A stretch of DNA of 64,000 nt from Beroe forskalii (lineage: Eukaryota > Ctenophora > Nuda > Beroida > Beroidae). This document shows positions 27,201 to 35,400 of this stretch, piece after piece; positions within the stretch are counted from its first letter, which is position 1, and each line of letters starts with the position of its first letter. The notes below the pieces were generated by a model, which worked only from the letters and a program-made list of their open reading frames with translations, made no database searches and was not told the DNA's origin. Location of the stretch: contig WFMF01000226.1 of NCBI GenBank assembly GCA_011033025.1, forward strand, positions 62,001-126,000, read 5' to 3'. The translations under genes were made by a program, and so were the position numbers.

Positions 27201-30200
27201 AATGGGTATCATCCTAGCCAAGGTGAAATGACCAAATGCCATGTCATTATCCTCTGATCCGTGAATCAAATCTTCACAATATTAAACGTTGTAAATAGTG
27301 GAGAAGGCATTATATTCTAATACTAAAGCTTATGGAGCTGTCTAGTGCGTGGTGTCTGTCATTTGCTCGCTCATGCATTATATATTATATGTCAACGTTC
27401 TAACGTTTAAAGAAATGGAAATGTACAGAGCTCTGTACTAGGAGCAGGTACACTCTGCCACATACACACGGTATTACAATCGGGAATCTCCATTCATTCC
27501 TCATTTGAATCTTAATGAGATCGGACAGTTTGAATCTTCAAGATGGTTCTCAATCGGAATAGCGAAAATAATACCGCCTCTGGGAAATTTTGACACGAAT
27601 ATGTGATACTGCTTTAGGATATGAAATAAAATTATCGCATTTTGCCCTGATCCGTCAATTCATCACTCGACCTGCCTATAAATAGAAGCGTTGGCTTGTT
27701 GCCAAGAGTTGAGTGCGAGTATAAACACCTATACAGGAGTCGTTCAAGACACTCAGAAATTGTAAATGAGCTCACTCCTTTCACTATCTACGATTCGCTG
27801 TATATAGTATACTGAGGAAGAGAGAGTGAGAGTCGCGCCATAGATCTTCCATAGTCAGCTCTTGTAGCGCGCGTGTGTGTGCTTTTGTGACTTTGAGCAG
27901 AATTACTCGTTCTCTAATCTCTTGTAGCCTTTGTGCAGTTTAACGAACTTTGTGTACCATCTGAGACTAATAACAAGCAAACATCATGTGAGCAGATTAT
28001 TATTATTTTCATTGTCATAATCATAATGATAACAATTAGATTACAGAGAAGGAGGCATTTTGTTTTTTCTTCTGGTGCGTGTCTTTTTCCGAAATCATGA
28101 TATTTTGACCTGTTGATGTTAATTTTACAGTAGGCATTGTTATGATCACAGCTTTTCTGATGGCTAGATTTTGTCGCTGAAAAATCACGAAAAACTTTGT
28201 TTTTCGTTTTTAAATGCCCCACGTAGCAGCTGTGTTTGCGAGCATGGTCTTTCCGACCTCAGCAAAGGTAAGATGAAGTCAAGAAAACCAGTAAATACTC
28301 AATTTAGGCTATTAAGTCCCTGTGAGAAAAACGTAATGATTACCTATTTGGCATGCGACTGAACTCAGTTTAATGATAAATTTAGTAGAATTTTAAAAGG
28401 AACCCATGTAATGTTAACCAATCAGTCGATTTACGGGCTCGATATCTCGTATTTCATAAATTACTTTTATCTTTTTAGTCGTGCCTACTGCCTTGACGGC
28501 TAAATTCAGTTTGGCAGTCTTCCAGGAACCCATGTATGGCATAATGAGTGGCTTTTAAACCGATACCTATCTGCGTAAAGAGTTGAGAAACTGAAAGGCA
28601 TTTAATACGAAAATTTGTGTGCTGCTATTTAAGTACTTATTTGCATTTACGAATATAACCTTACGAATATAACTTTACGAATATCAAATGCAAAATATAA
28701 AGGTGAGATTTGAGTGAGCAAGCAACTGATTCCCCTCATAATTTGATCCCGTGTGTGCCGCTGTGTTTGCTACTTGTGTGGCAGCTGACGCTGTCATCGC
28801 TCTTTGTCAGTGCTTTCACTATTTTAGGCACCCTGCAGATAGCTCATTTTTCTAGAGAAAGGGATAGAGATTTACATGGAAAAAATGTTTTTCAGAATAC
28901 CAATGAAATATAACAATCATTCGAGAGGGATATTTCGATACATAACCTATTTGTGAGCACGTGCATCGTTAGATCAAGGAATTGATAAAGATGACCTTTT
29001 AACAGTGCCCATTTTTGCAAGAAAATCAAAGATTTTCTGGAAAAAGTACAGTTTTTCACGCGGTTTTATCGACCAATACAGTGCGTAATTAATCAGGTTT
29101 TTGGCACTACAGTGCGTAATGATTTATTGCGAACGGTACCCTGGTGCCTATAAGGATTTTGAAACACATCAAAAACATGCTACAAAGGTGCACAATTATT
29201 CTCATACTACTCAGGGGATCATGAAGCAGAAGTCGAAGGAAGAATCCTCTCTGGAGATATACATTCTCAGACTTACTGTTAAAAACGCTACGGACTTTCC
29301 ACTAGCAGAATCGTACGTCAAGGTTTGCACTAGATTCTCTCATTCTTTTTGCTGCTGTATTTTGATCATATGAGTTATATCGTTTGTACTCAACTTTTTT
29401 ATATATTTTTAAATCTATAGATAATTTTTGAAGCAAAACAAAGGCTTTCGGCCACCTGATCACAAAGGAATCGAAACGCAAGGAAATATCTTTTGCAGGT
29501 AAAAGTGGGGAGCATACACAAGAAGACAGCAGTTTGTACGGGTGACGGTACTTCTTGCACATGGAACTCCACTCTCGAGTACTATGTCAACAAGACGGAG
29601 CTGTCGGCCTTCGTTCAGGTATATGGAATTTACTTTGGATGAGAAAGTCAAACTATATATTCGATAAATTCTTTCTACCAACTTATCAAGTAGCTAAGTG
29701 TTCTGCGAGGCTACTGGATGAATTGTTTTTACTATTTCACACACTAGACTTAGTTGTATATTGGTGCACATTCCGCAATTTGCATCTGAAATCTGAACAC
29801 AATTTTTGTTCAATATATCCGTAATTCCGTACCTTTGCATTTCTGATTTTCTGGATCTACTCCAACTGCATTATTTTTGTGATTTTGCTTTCACCCTCGC
29901 TTCTCCACCTAGATTTGTGACAAAGATGCGTTCAAAGACACGTACGGACAAGCTAACATCGACATGACATCCCATGCCCTGGACACCGAGCAGCTTCACA
30001 AACTCAGAGTCCGAGGCGCTAACGGAGGCAAACTCCGAACAAGCCTCGTTATTGCAACCGTACTGGAACGAACCGACAAGGGTACTGCAACCAAGCTGAT
30101 GAAGAAACGAGCCAAGTCGTTCAGTAAGAAGGAACTAAAACGCTCCTCAGTAAAGCCCGATCGTCCCTCTCGCAATTCAAGGACAAAACCAAGGAAACAT

Positions 30201-33200
30201 TCGCCTCCCACCCCCAACTAAACACAGTCCCCAACTCCGACTCTACCACCAGTCTCCATAACTCGGGGGAGGGAGCGTCAGGGACAGATGTCTCTTCCTT
30301 CGAGGAGACGCCGCATCTCAAACAGATCACCAATGGGGAGCGGGAACCGGCTAAATACCGGATTGTCGTGCAGGTGAATTTAGAGATTTTTGTGGCTTCT
30401 TTTAGCGAAATACTTACTAATGATCAGCTGTTGATTAGTTTTATTTTCTGTGCGATCAATCAACAAAAGCTCAAAAGCAAGGTTATGGGAGTTTTGACGG
30501 CTTCAATTTCGTCCACTATATCAAACATCAGTCCCCCCAACCATCTCATGCATTTCCTGCCTCCCTATCAGGTGTTCGAGTGTGGGAACCTGTGTGGCAA
30601 GGGGTCCAAGCAGCAGTTCGACACGTACGTTAGACTGAAGGTCGGAGAGTTGGAGAACAAGACACGGGTCTACAAGAAGAGCTCCAGTCCTAAGTTCAAC
30701 GAGAGCTTTGATTTCGATCTTCACGATCTGATGGAGCCACTTCGGATCAGGGTATGTTCAAATTTCCTGATGAAATATATTTTGGTTCGTGCTATTCTCA
30801 TTTATTTCCATCATGTTTAAAATACATCATGCTTATTATTCCACCTCATCAGCTGAGATTTAAAACATAGAAACCTTTCATTAGTGGTAGTTGAACCCTC
30901 AATAAACTTTAACCCCAGGTATACCAAGTAAACCGTCTCTTTGACGACCTGCTCGGAACCTCCAAGATCCGTCTTTCCGTCCTGCCCTTCGACACGGACC
31001 TTAACATCAGCGAGCTGTCCATTCAGACGGACGAGGCCCGGTTCAAGTGCCACAACCCCCACATCTCGTTGGGCGTCAAGCTGTCGTGCCTGGCGAGCAA
31101 GGTGGTGTCCGAGGAGGGGAGCAGTGAGGCGGGAGCCGAGTGTGTTCAGCAGGGCGTGGTCCAGGGAGATGTGGATCCTCATGCTCTCTACAGGTAATTA
31201 GGAAGGTGTTTGAAGTGTGGTTCAGAGAAGGGGCATCATTGTCAAATCGGAAGAGATTACGATGTTTCTGGCATTCCTTGGATGGTTTCTAACTTTGCTC
31301 ACGTGGAATTAAAACCGTCTGCAAACTATCAGTAAGCAATAAATCTATTTTGTATTTCTCAGAGTCTACGTGAACATGTTTCGGGGCCGGGATCTCCAGG
31401 CGTTCGATGAAACTGGGTTCTCGGATCCGTACGTGATGCTCCGGATAGGGTCGACCCAGTACCAAACGGAGGTGGTGTACCACAGCCTGGCACCCACCTG
31501 GAACGAGAACTTCGTGTTCAACCTCAACTCCCTCAACAAGGACCTCCATCTCACCATCGTGGACAAGGACGTGTCCTTTGACGACCTCATGGCCAACTCC
31601 AGGATACAACTCAGCACCATTCCCACTCAGGTTTTATTTAGAAACTCATCGCGATTTCATTGTGACCCTCTTCAATGGATTATAATTATTGGATTTTCCT
31701 GTTCAGAGATATTGATTATCTGGTTTGATAACGTGTCAAAAAGTCAAGATAAACTTTTTTCAGACTACATGCGAGTTTGAGGTTGAGTTGGAGAATGACT
31801 CTGGAACTCTGGAATTCAGCATTCTCATTCAAACAGGGGATGATCCTATCGTATCTTCCATACCTTACGTGGGATACTCCCATATCCCTATCGCTCAACT
31901 GGACATAAAGCCGATAGGTGGGTACTGGGTACTGACTACTCAGTTAAGGTGCCCAAACCAGCATCTAAATTTTAATCATCAAGCTTAGTTAGCAAAACAG
32001 GGCATTAGTACTTTAGTAACAAACGAAATCGGCAAACAGCGTTTGATTAAACGGTTTGAAATTGTGGTTCGTTACCCTTACCTCCCCTTTCCAGGCTTAG
32101 CGCAGACAGAAAAGAACCAAACCCGGCAGAACTACCGGTTAGAAGTGTGCGTGGGAAAGAAAACGTACAGCATCTACTACGAGGGACCGGGCCAGGCAGA
32201 CTGGACCGGTATAGATATCTACGACAAGTACCTGGAAACTGTCAAGTTTAACCTGTACATGGTGAAGTTCGGGCTACAGGAGAAGTTACTAGCGAGCATT
32301 GAGGAGGATATGGGCAATCAGAGCAGTGCGTATAACAACCACGTGACCCTGGACTTGCCGGATATCTCCAATATGTTCCTGCTGTGCTTCAGTCTCAAGT
32401 ACAAGTCCTATGAAGCAGGTACGATGAGGGAGAGCTATCTAAATATTAATTATACTGAAATAATGCGTGAATTTTACTGCTTTCAATGCCGTTGGCCAAT
32501 GCCTTATCAAAGATAAGTTGTGTTGAGTGGTGTTGGAGTCGATGCCACAAATTCATGATTTCTGCCATCCCCATAGATATTCTGAGAATAATATCATCCC
32601 CAGGATCGTGCCTGAAAGCAGTGGAGTATGACGAGGAGAAGAGTTTCGAGGAGATGACATTTGACGAGCTAGGAGACGCCCTGTCCTGCCCCTACAACTA
32701 CGCGCTCTGCATAGACTCCCTTGTTTTTGAGAGCAACGGAGCCTTCGGAAACGATCAGCTCATCGCAGTTATCGGTAATTACCTGAGTCATGGAGGTCTG
32801 AGGATTGGAGATCTATTTTATGAACTAAATTATACATCGGGGTCCCTTCAGACTATGGAGGTCCCCTCAATGAATATTCAACGATTGTTGCGCTCAATGT
32901 AACCTAAAATGATTCTCTGATGTGGTTACTATCACAGAAACGCAGCGTATCAGCCTGAAGTCAGAACCCACCAAGATAATCGACAACGACATCCACTGCG
33001 GCTTCATCTTTAGACTGGAGAACAAACCCCGGACCCTCAACCTGAAGATCTTCAAACGGACCAACAACTTCTCGACCTACCTCGGCAGCACGGACTTCAG
33101 CATCACCAACGATTGTGATGGAGTGCTGAAAGCAGACATGATCCTCGACAGTGACAGTTCCACCATCCACATAGCCATGTTGTTTGATGTCATCCAGCAC

Positions 33201-34953
33201 TTCCATCAGGTATATCGGGGAATGTTTTGCTGCTTAAGTTAATTCGCTGCCAATATCTTAATCCTTCTGTCAACAGGTCGTAATTAGGATGCCTTCGGCG
33301 GTACTAATTCCGACCTGTTGACATTTCGTACAGCGGAAACATGAATACCCTCCTTACTTAGAGGTGTCTAATAATGATCATTGTAAACACTCCTCTTGCT
33401 CCAAAACTGGCTCCCAAACTAGATCACAAAACCCCTATGGCTCCCTAACTTCCATTAATAAAGTAATAACAAGATTCCACTAATAATTGTTGTACCTTCC
33501 CCGCAGGATCTGATCAACACGATCACGACGCCGCGTATCCCCATCCTGAAGCCGGACGCAGACGAGCTGACCCTGCTGAACAACTTCAAGAAGCTCACCT
33601 ACTGCTTCATCACCCTCCAGATCTTCCTCAGACACATCACCAGCGTCAGGTACACTTACTTTCTACGCAGTAGAACTTAGAAGAGCTCTTCAAAAGTTCT
33701 GCTATCTGACTAGTGCATTTATAGTTTGTAACCAAAGTCCATCATGATCACACGCAACTTAAGCTTACGGGGCAATTCCAGTGTTATCCAATTCCCATCA
33801 AATCATGAAGTTGTTTAATGTATGTTAGATGTTTGTTCTGGTTTTATGACACTGCTCTTGGGAGAATGAAGTTTTTGTACTTGATTCCAATCTGAAATTT
33901 AACCCCTTCCCTGCCGTTTCAGACGGATGGGCACCGTGAAGAAGGTCCTCCTGCTCCTTCTCTCCGTGCTGTGTGTCCTGAACATCCCCGCAGAGTACAC
34001 CGAGCTAACCCTGCCCGTCTTCATATCCTTCTTCATCCTTGCCGTCAGCTTCAGAATAGTCTGGAAACGCAAACAATTGTCCGAAATGAGACTCATGCTC
34101 CTAGAGGAGATCAATACGTGTAATGTGGATGAGGCCATCTTTGTACGGACTTGCGATAAGACTGTGTCCCGGATCAATGATTGTCTTCAGAAAGTTATCT
34201 ACGTTTGCTCTTGGAACAGGTACGTTCATCGTCTAATTCCTACGTTTTCTCTATTTATTTGTGTATTCAGTGCATTTTCTTTTACTTTTTCCTTGACTTT
34301 AATATCATAACATTGTTGTCAATTACTCATCGACCCGAAAACTTTTAACTTGCCGCAATTGTAAATTAGTTGATTAAACTGCTAATATTTGTAGTATAAG
34401 TTTTATGCTAGGTGTAATATCCATTTTCTTCAGATTTTTGTGACTTTAAACATAACGATATAACGGAATGTTTTAATATTTTATTCGGAGACAAACTGCA
34501 AGTATTTTCTCATACCGTAGAATGAATCGCCTGCATGTGTTAATATGGACTTCAACTAATATTGCAAAAATATTGCAAAATTTACTAATTTAATGTTTGG
34601 CCAGTGCCAATGTGGATTGTTCGATCCCTTTATTCACAAAGATGGCCCTAGTATTTTAACTTTCCAAGCATTCCAAATACAAATTCACAAACCCCAGGCG
34701 TAGCAATGTTTTTCTTACAGCCTATACATTCCCCTAACCCCATTCCATTTATTTCAGCCCGGTGGCTAGCTCCATATTCCTCATCAAGCTCATAGCTCTA
34801 GCGTACATCTTCGTGCTCTTCCCCGAACAACTGTGTTTCATCCTCTTCCTCATAGTCCTACTCTCGCACAGAACTAGATTCGAGAGGGTTGTCAATGAGG
34901 TGTTAGACTTAGCGAACCCGCTCAACGGAGTGCCGGCTAATATTTGTTCGTGA
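4075..34953 (+). CDS. MCTP-like multi-C2 membrane protein, 22 exons (whole gene span)
   Basis: Exons read as 4075-4241, 4477-4629, 8749-8856, 9229-9298, 19186-19297, 19557-19694, 20593-20765, 21127-21320, 25450-26698, 29215-29322, 29499-29618, 29913-30373, 30572-30751, 30919-31193, 31363-31630, 31764-31917, 32095-32418, 32604-32774, 32938-33209, 33507-33649, 33923-34219 and 34758-34953 (stop TGA). All junctions are GT-AG and every phase agrees. The sum is a whole number of codons once one missing base in the 29913 exon is allowed for, giving about 1,777 residues. MCTPs are ER membrane proteins whose cytosolic C2 domains bind lipid or calcium and tether membranes. The C-terminal hairpin pair here fits MCTP, whereas ferlins have one C-terminal segment and extended synaptotagmins an N-terminal hairpin. 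The protein is about twice the usual MCTP length because of an N-terminal half I cannot assign. The start (M at 4075; M at 4030 also in frame) is uncertain. Confidence is high for 29-35 kb and moderate that the 4-9 kb exons belong. Confidence 0.75.
4630..7082. other. Intron between multi-C2 exons 2 and 3, upstream part
   Basis: No supported coding sequence. ORFs at 5,165-5,482 (105 codons) and 5,617-5,850 (77 codons) are open but show no domain, signal or splice partner, and I treat them as chance. A near-copy of the exon 2 donor region lies at about 4,838-4,860. The promoter of the SRCR gene should lie near the right end, but no TATA box is evident. Confidence 0.4.
7083..8111 (+). CDS. Two-SRCR-domain type I membrane receptor, single exon
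   Basis: An intronless ORF of 342 codons. The real start is probably a later Met (residue 13 or 19), because MILIAIFVTSSES reads as a signal peptide core and cleavage site. Two scavenger-receptor cysteine-rich domains follow at about 34-132 and 139-235. Each begins FxLVDS or FQLIDS, contains LLVYNGGTVC or LLLYNGGTVC, an AEAICKIMGF or ADAVCRDMGY helix, and six cysteines (62, 75, 106, 114, 122, 132 and 165, 178, 209, 217, 225, 235), the group A count. N-glycosylation sequons occur in both. One membrane segment lies at about 272-292, followed by a 50-residue cytoplasmic tail with a helical charged stretch. Such receptors bind microbial or cell-surface ligands; the ligand here is unknown. The gene sits in a sense-strand intron of the multi-C2 gene. 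Confidence 0.9.
   Translation: MYGFELIYDITDMIYDIFMILIAIFVTSSESTTGFQLIDSSGNYINSGQQEGLLVYNGGTVCNKDFSENSAEAICKIMGFEGHSNFTSGHRWKIQSGMSIGGTLKCTSPNWSFCSTIGHSSCNHNHDVFLTCPGTRSAFSLVDSRGGLASDKQEFLLLYNGGTVCGQEFSQNSADAVCRDMGYPGAASWREGQAWNAGTYRISLDKVNCSAGNLSSCTYTTSHNCQHGKDVFLSCRVDRRSNTSTGEWNVESSGTPLPVVCSDRNSMKESGESLAVAILTLICCVLVLLLVKKNSHIDKKDLQIAELIKTSEKLNQLEELLRTPRTSTNEDGSAAYLRPLKL
8112..8748. other. Region between SRCR stop and multi-C2 exon 3
   Basis: AT-rich sequence that presumably contains the SRCR 3' untranslated region followed by intron. I see no AATAAA hexamer and no repeat. The polypyrimidine-like tract and TTTCAG acceptor of multi-C2 exon 3 end at 8,748. Confidence 0.4.
9299..9930. other. 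Intronic sequence left of the MFS gene
   Basis: AT-rich sequence that includes a short TTATTATTATTA run near 9,522-9,536. No coding evidence on either strand. The 3' untranslated region of the minus-strand transporter should occupy the right part. Confidence 0.35.
9931..12479 (-). CDS. MFS transporter, SLC46-like (partial: first exon not found)
   Basis: Minus-strand exons 12479-12245, 11085-10989 and 10868-9931 (stop at 9,931). The first has sequons and cysteines of an extracellular loop (SLNNTTEYC, NFHCVSTCNT), then SVFVITEVVGVITSIMWSR. The join of exons one and two restores RISDRRGRKLP, the MFS motif A loop between helices 2 and 3. Further helices follow, with LTGGPQGNFLIG and NRTHRLAVNECVRT typical of the SLC46 (PCFT-like) group. 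The tail holds ETLPLL, an acidic dileucine signal, which suggests a lysosomal or endosomal site. Two single-base breaks are seen: near 12,397-12,425, and near 10,330-10,355 (MPS to FLLLG), where the exon is 938 nt, one short of the expected 939. The substrate cannot be read from sequence. The first membrane helix and start codon lie on an exon I did not find. The gene is antisense within a multi-C2 intron. Confidence 0.8.
11300..12262. repeat. 20-bp minisatellite made from the MFS 5' splice site
   Basis: Roughly 45 copies of a 20-bp unit, plus-strand consensus CACTGATTCTGCTCACCTGT, with variants CACCTATC, CACTTCTC and GATTTTGATCAC and a few short or long units. Read on the minus strand, each good unit contains CAGTGACAG followed by GTGAGC, the last bases of the MFS exon ending at 12,245 together with its splice donor. 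The array therefore fills the 5' part of that intron and overlaps the exon end. Confidence 0.95.
12480..16829. other. Long intronic stretch without a recognised gene
   Basis: AT-rich sequence with short ORFs only. The missing first exon of the minus-strand MFS gene may lie here, but I could not find a hydrophobic exon with a matching donor. A pyrimidine-rich tract (CTC/CCT) lies at about 15,183-15,215. No transposon ends were seen. Confidence 0.4.
16830..17235. repeat. 31-bp minisatellite
   Basis: About 13-14 imperfect copies of a unit of about 31 bp, with the core GCCGAGGTAGAGGCAGTGTA then ACGGT. The period is exactly 31 between 17,061 and 17,092. Copies on the left are more diverged. It lies in an intron and is open in one minus frame only because of its composition. 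Confidence 0.9.
17236..19185. other. Intron end; possible promoter-like segment and degenerate repeats
   Basis: The 17,250-17,660 part is less AT-rich and has a palindromic GTCACGTGAC near 17,596. A plus ORF at 17,745-18,032 has five cysteines and an acceptor-like TATCAG but no recognisable domain. From 18,400 to 19,140 the motif GGTGTCAAA and its variants recur irregularly, suggesting an old decayed repeat. The multi-C2 exon 5 acceptor ends at 19,185. Confidence 0.35.
19186..20765 (+). CDS. Multi-C2 gene, exons 5-7: first C2-like domain (about residues 167-307)
   Basis: Exons 19186-19297, 19557-19694 and 20593-20765 (phases 0 to 1, 1 to 1, 1 to 0). The translation has the alternating pattern of C2 beta strands: YKLRLQIHKAQY, then NYFVKIRV, then a W-D-E-R-F-D-F-Y segment, then PLELKIVERDKFGDHFVG. 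This matches the strand order of a C2 fold. Aspartates of the calcium loops are sparse, so lipid or protein binding without calcium is more likely. The last exon ends in a charged stretch (DADQRQYELEKQ) that leads into an alanine and glutamate-rich helix in the next exon. Confidence 0.7.
19695..20592. other. Multi-C2 intron 6
   Basis: No coding evidence or mobile element ends seen. It is ordinary intron between two exons of the first C2 domain, with a GTGAGC donor and a CCGACAG acceptor. Confidence 0.5.
21127..21320 (+). CDS. Multi-C2 gene, exon 8: Ala/Glu/Lys helix and SNH repeat
   Basis: An exon of 194 nt, phase 0 to 2, about residues 308-372. It opens with six alanines, continues as a charged helix-like run (VQAEKEEREKKKRAHKEQ) and then carries about five S-N-H repeats before DYPDSDHER. 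The repeat comes from a short tandem DNA repeat, AGTAACCAC / AGCAACCAC, at about 21,240-21,280, so its length may vary between individuals. The region is predicted to be disordered linker. Confidence 0.65.
21321..25449. other. Multi-C2 intron 8
   Basis: A 4.1 kb AT-rich intron. The short ORFs on both strands have no protein character. I saw no inverted terminal repeats or tandem arrays. It ends with a CACCAG acceptor at 25,449. Confidence 0.5.
25450..26698 (+). CDS. Multi-C2 gene, exon 9: long disordered Ser-rich linker with two compensating frame breaks
   Basis: This is the largest exon (1,249 nt, phase 2 to 0, about residues 373-788). It encodes a low-complexity chain rich in Ser, Asn, Asp and Lys, with a six-histidine run near its start (NHHHHHHALKRSKSS) and many S/T-P and basic-Ser sites, as in phosphorylated linkers. 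Three frames are needed: frame 2 from 25,450, frame 1 from about 25,621 to about 26,615, then frame 2 again to the GTGAGT donor. The breaks fall in G runs near 25,620 (one G too few) and 26,610-26,624 (one base too many), and they cancel. Base composition is clearly more GC-rich than the flanking introns. Confidence 0.7.
26699..29214. other. Multi-C2 intron 9, with a possible internal promoter
   Basis: The donor is GTGAGT at 26,699 and the acceptor ACTCAG at 29,214. A GT-rich run lies at about 26,740-26,800. A TATAAATAG box at about 27,678-27,686 is followed by a region with CpG and GAGAG motifs. No other coding evidence was found. Confidence 0.45.
27678..27686 (+). promoter_or_regulatory. 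TATA box, possible internal promoter
   Basis: The sequence TATAAATAG is a consensus TATA box in plus orientation, about 1.5 kb upstream of the exon at 29,215, which has an in-frame ATG at 29,221. If used, it could drive a short isoform with only the later C2 domains and membrane hairpins, the usual MCTP plan. This is inference from motif and position only. Confidence 0.3.
29215..30373 (+). CDS. Multi-C2 gene, exons 10-12: second C2 domain and linker
   Basis: Exons 29215-29322, 29499-29618 and 29913-30373, all phase 0 (about residues 789-1018). SLEIYILRLTVKNATDF, AESYVKVKVGS, then SAFVQICDKDAFKDTYGQA follow the strand order of a C2 domain. The loop residues DKDAFKD could hold one calcium, while the first loop has few acids. 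A basic linker follows. The third exon is 461 nt, one short of a multiple of three, and the frame changes near 30,155-30,165, after KKELKRSSVK and before SLSQFKDKTKETF. With one base restored it runs open to the donor. An ATG at 29,221 could start a shorter isoform. Confidence 0.75.
30572..33209 (+). CDS. Multi-C2 gene, exons 13-19: tandem C2 domains (about residues 1019-1566)
   Basis: Seven exons. The first C2 here begins in the previous exon (KYRIVVQ) and continues VFECGNLCGKG, DTYVRLKVG, SPKFNESFDFDL, RIRVYQVNRLFDDLLG. The next (exons 31363-31630 and 31764-31917) is the most typical: VYVNMFRGRDLQAFDETGFS, SDPYVMLRIG, PTWNENFVFNL, LHLTIVDKDVSFDD. Its acidic residues in both calcium loops make it the best candidate for calcium binding. 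Two more divergent C2-like units follow (NYRLEVCVGKKTYSIYY onward, and ALCIDSLVFES through RLENKPRTLNLKIFKR). So about four C2-like units lie here and about six in the whole protein, depending on how the weak ones are counted. The 33 kb intron contains a short perfect hairpin. Confidence 0.85.
33268..33323. repeat. Short perfect hairpin in a multi-C2 intron
   Basis: A 13-bp perfect stem, TGTCAACAGGTCG (33,268-33,280) with CGACCTGTTGACA (33,311-33,323). After one mismatch there are six more paired bases, and a small inner stem closes around 33,294-33,296. Total length is 56 nt. It stands alone in an intron between exons of the last C2-like unit. Confidence 0.85.
33507..34953 (+). CDS. Multi-C2 gene, exons 20-22: MCTP-type C-terminal membrane hairpins
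   Basis: Exons 33507-33649, 33923-34219 and 34758-34953 (about residues 1567-1777). The first carries an amphipathic lead (NNFKKLTYCFITLQIFLRH). The second has a long hydrophobic hairpin (KKVLLLLLSVLCVLN, then TLPVFISFFILAVSF) followed by basic RIVWKRKQ. The third has a second hairpin (FLIKLIALAYIFVLFP, LCFILFLIVLLSH) and a tail ending NPLNGVPANICS. A pair of reticulon-like hairpins followed by a short tail with a proline-containing end is the plan of MCTP C-termini, which anchor the protein in the ER. No AATAAA is obvious downstream, where an inverted-repeat element begins 22 bp past the stop. Confidence 0.85.
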
Positions 34954-34974
34954 CGTTTTTATCTTATAACAGGG

Positions 34975-35400
34975 GCAGTTCCAACTGCACTGTGCGCGTC
35001 TTTTGTGTGCGCGGCGTAAGTTTGTGTGGCGAAAAGACATACAAGAAAGCCCGTTGGTTTTTTCTTTAATTGGAATTTATTTTTCTTCTACCTTGCAAAA
35101 AATCACGGGATTTCAACTCCGTTTGTAGCCGGTGTTAGGATTATATTTATACTTAGCACGAGTAAATTACAACTTTATGTATTCCCTGAGAAAAATGTTG
35201 AAAAACAAATCCAACCATTATGAATAAGCTGAATACCATTAAGTATCTTTAATTTCCTATGGGGTAGTAAAAGGGACAGGATAACCGGGCTAAAGCGCAA
35301 ACTACCTCTTTCGACTATAATAATAGATGCATAACAAGTCTGAGGCGCGGTAACGCACGCCACGCACACAAAAGACGCGCAAACTGCAGTTCGAACTGTC
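34975..35400. mobile_element. Inverted-repeat (MITE-like) element just past the multi-C2 stop
   Basis: Arms of about 45 bp at 34,975-35,019 and 35,356-35,400 are inverted copies. Both contain the identical GCGCGTCTTTTGTGTGCG core and a CAGTT-C/G-AACTGCA outer part. The roughly 335-bp interior has no coding evidence. I could not define a target duplication, so the family is unassigned. It begins 22 bp after the stop codon and so probably lies in the transcribed 3' untranslated region. Confidence 0.7.
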
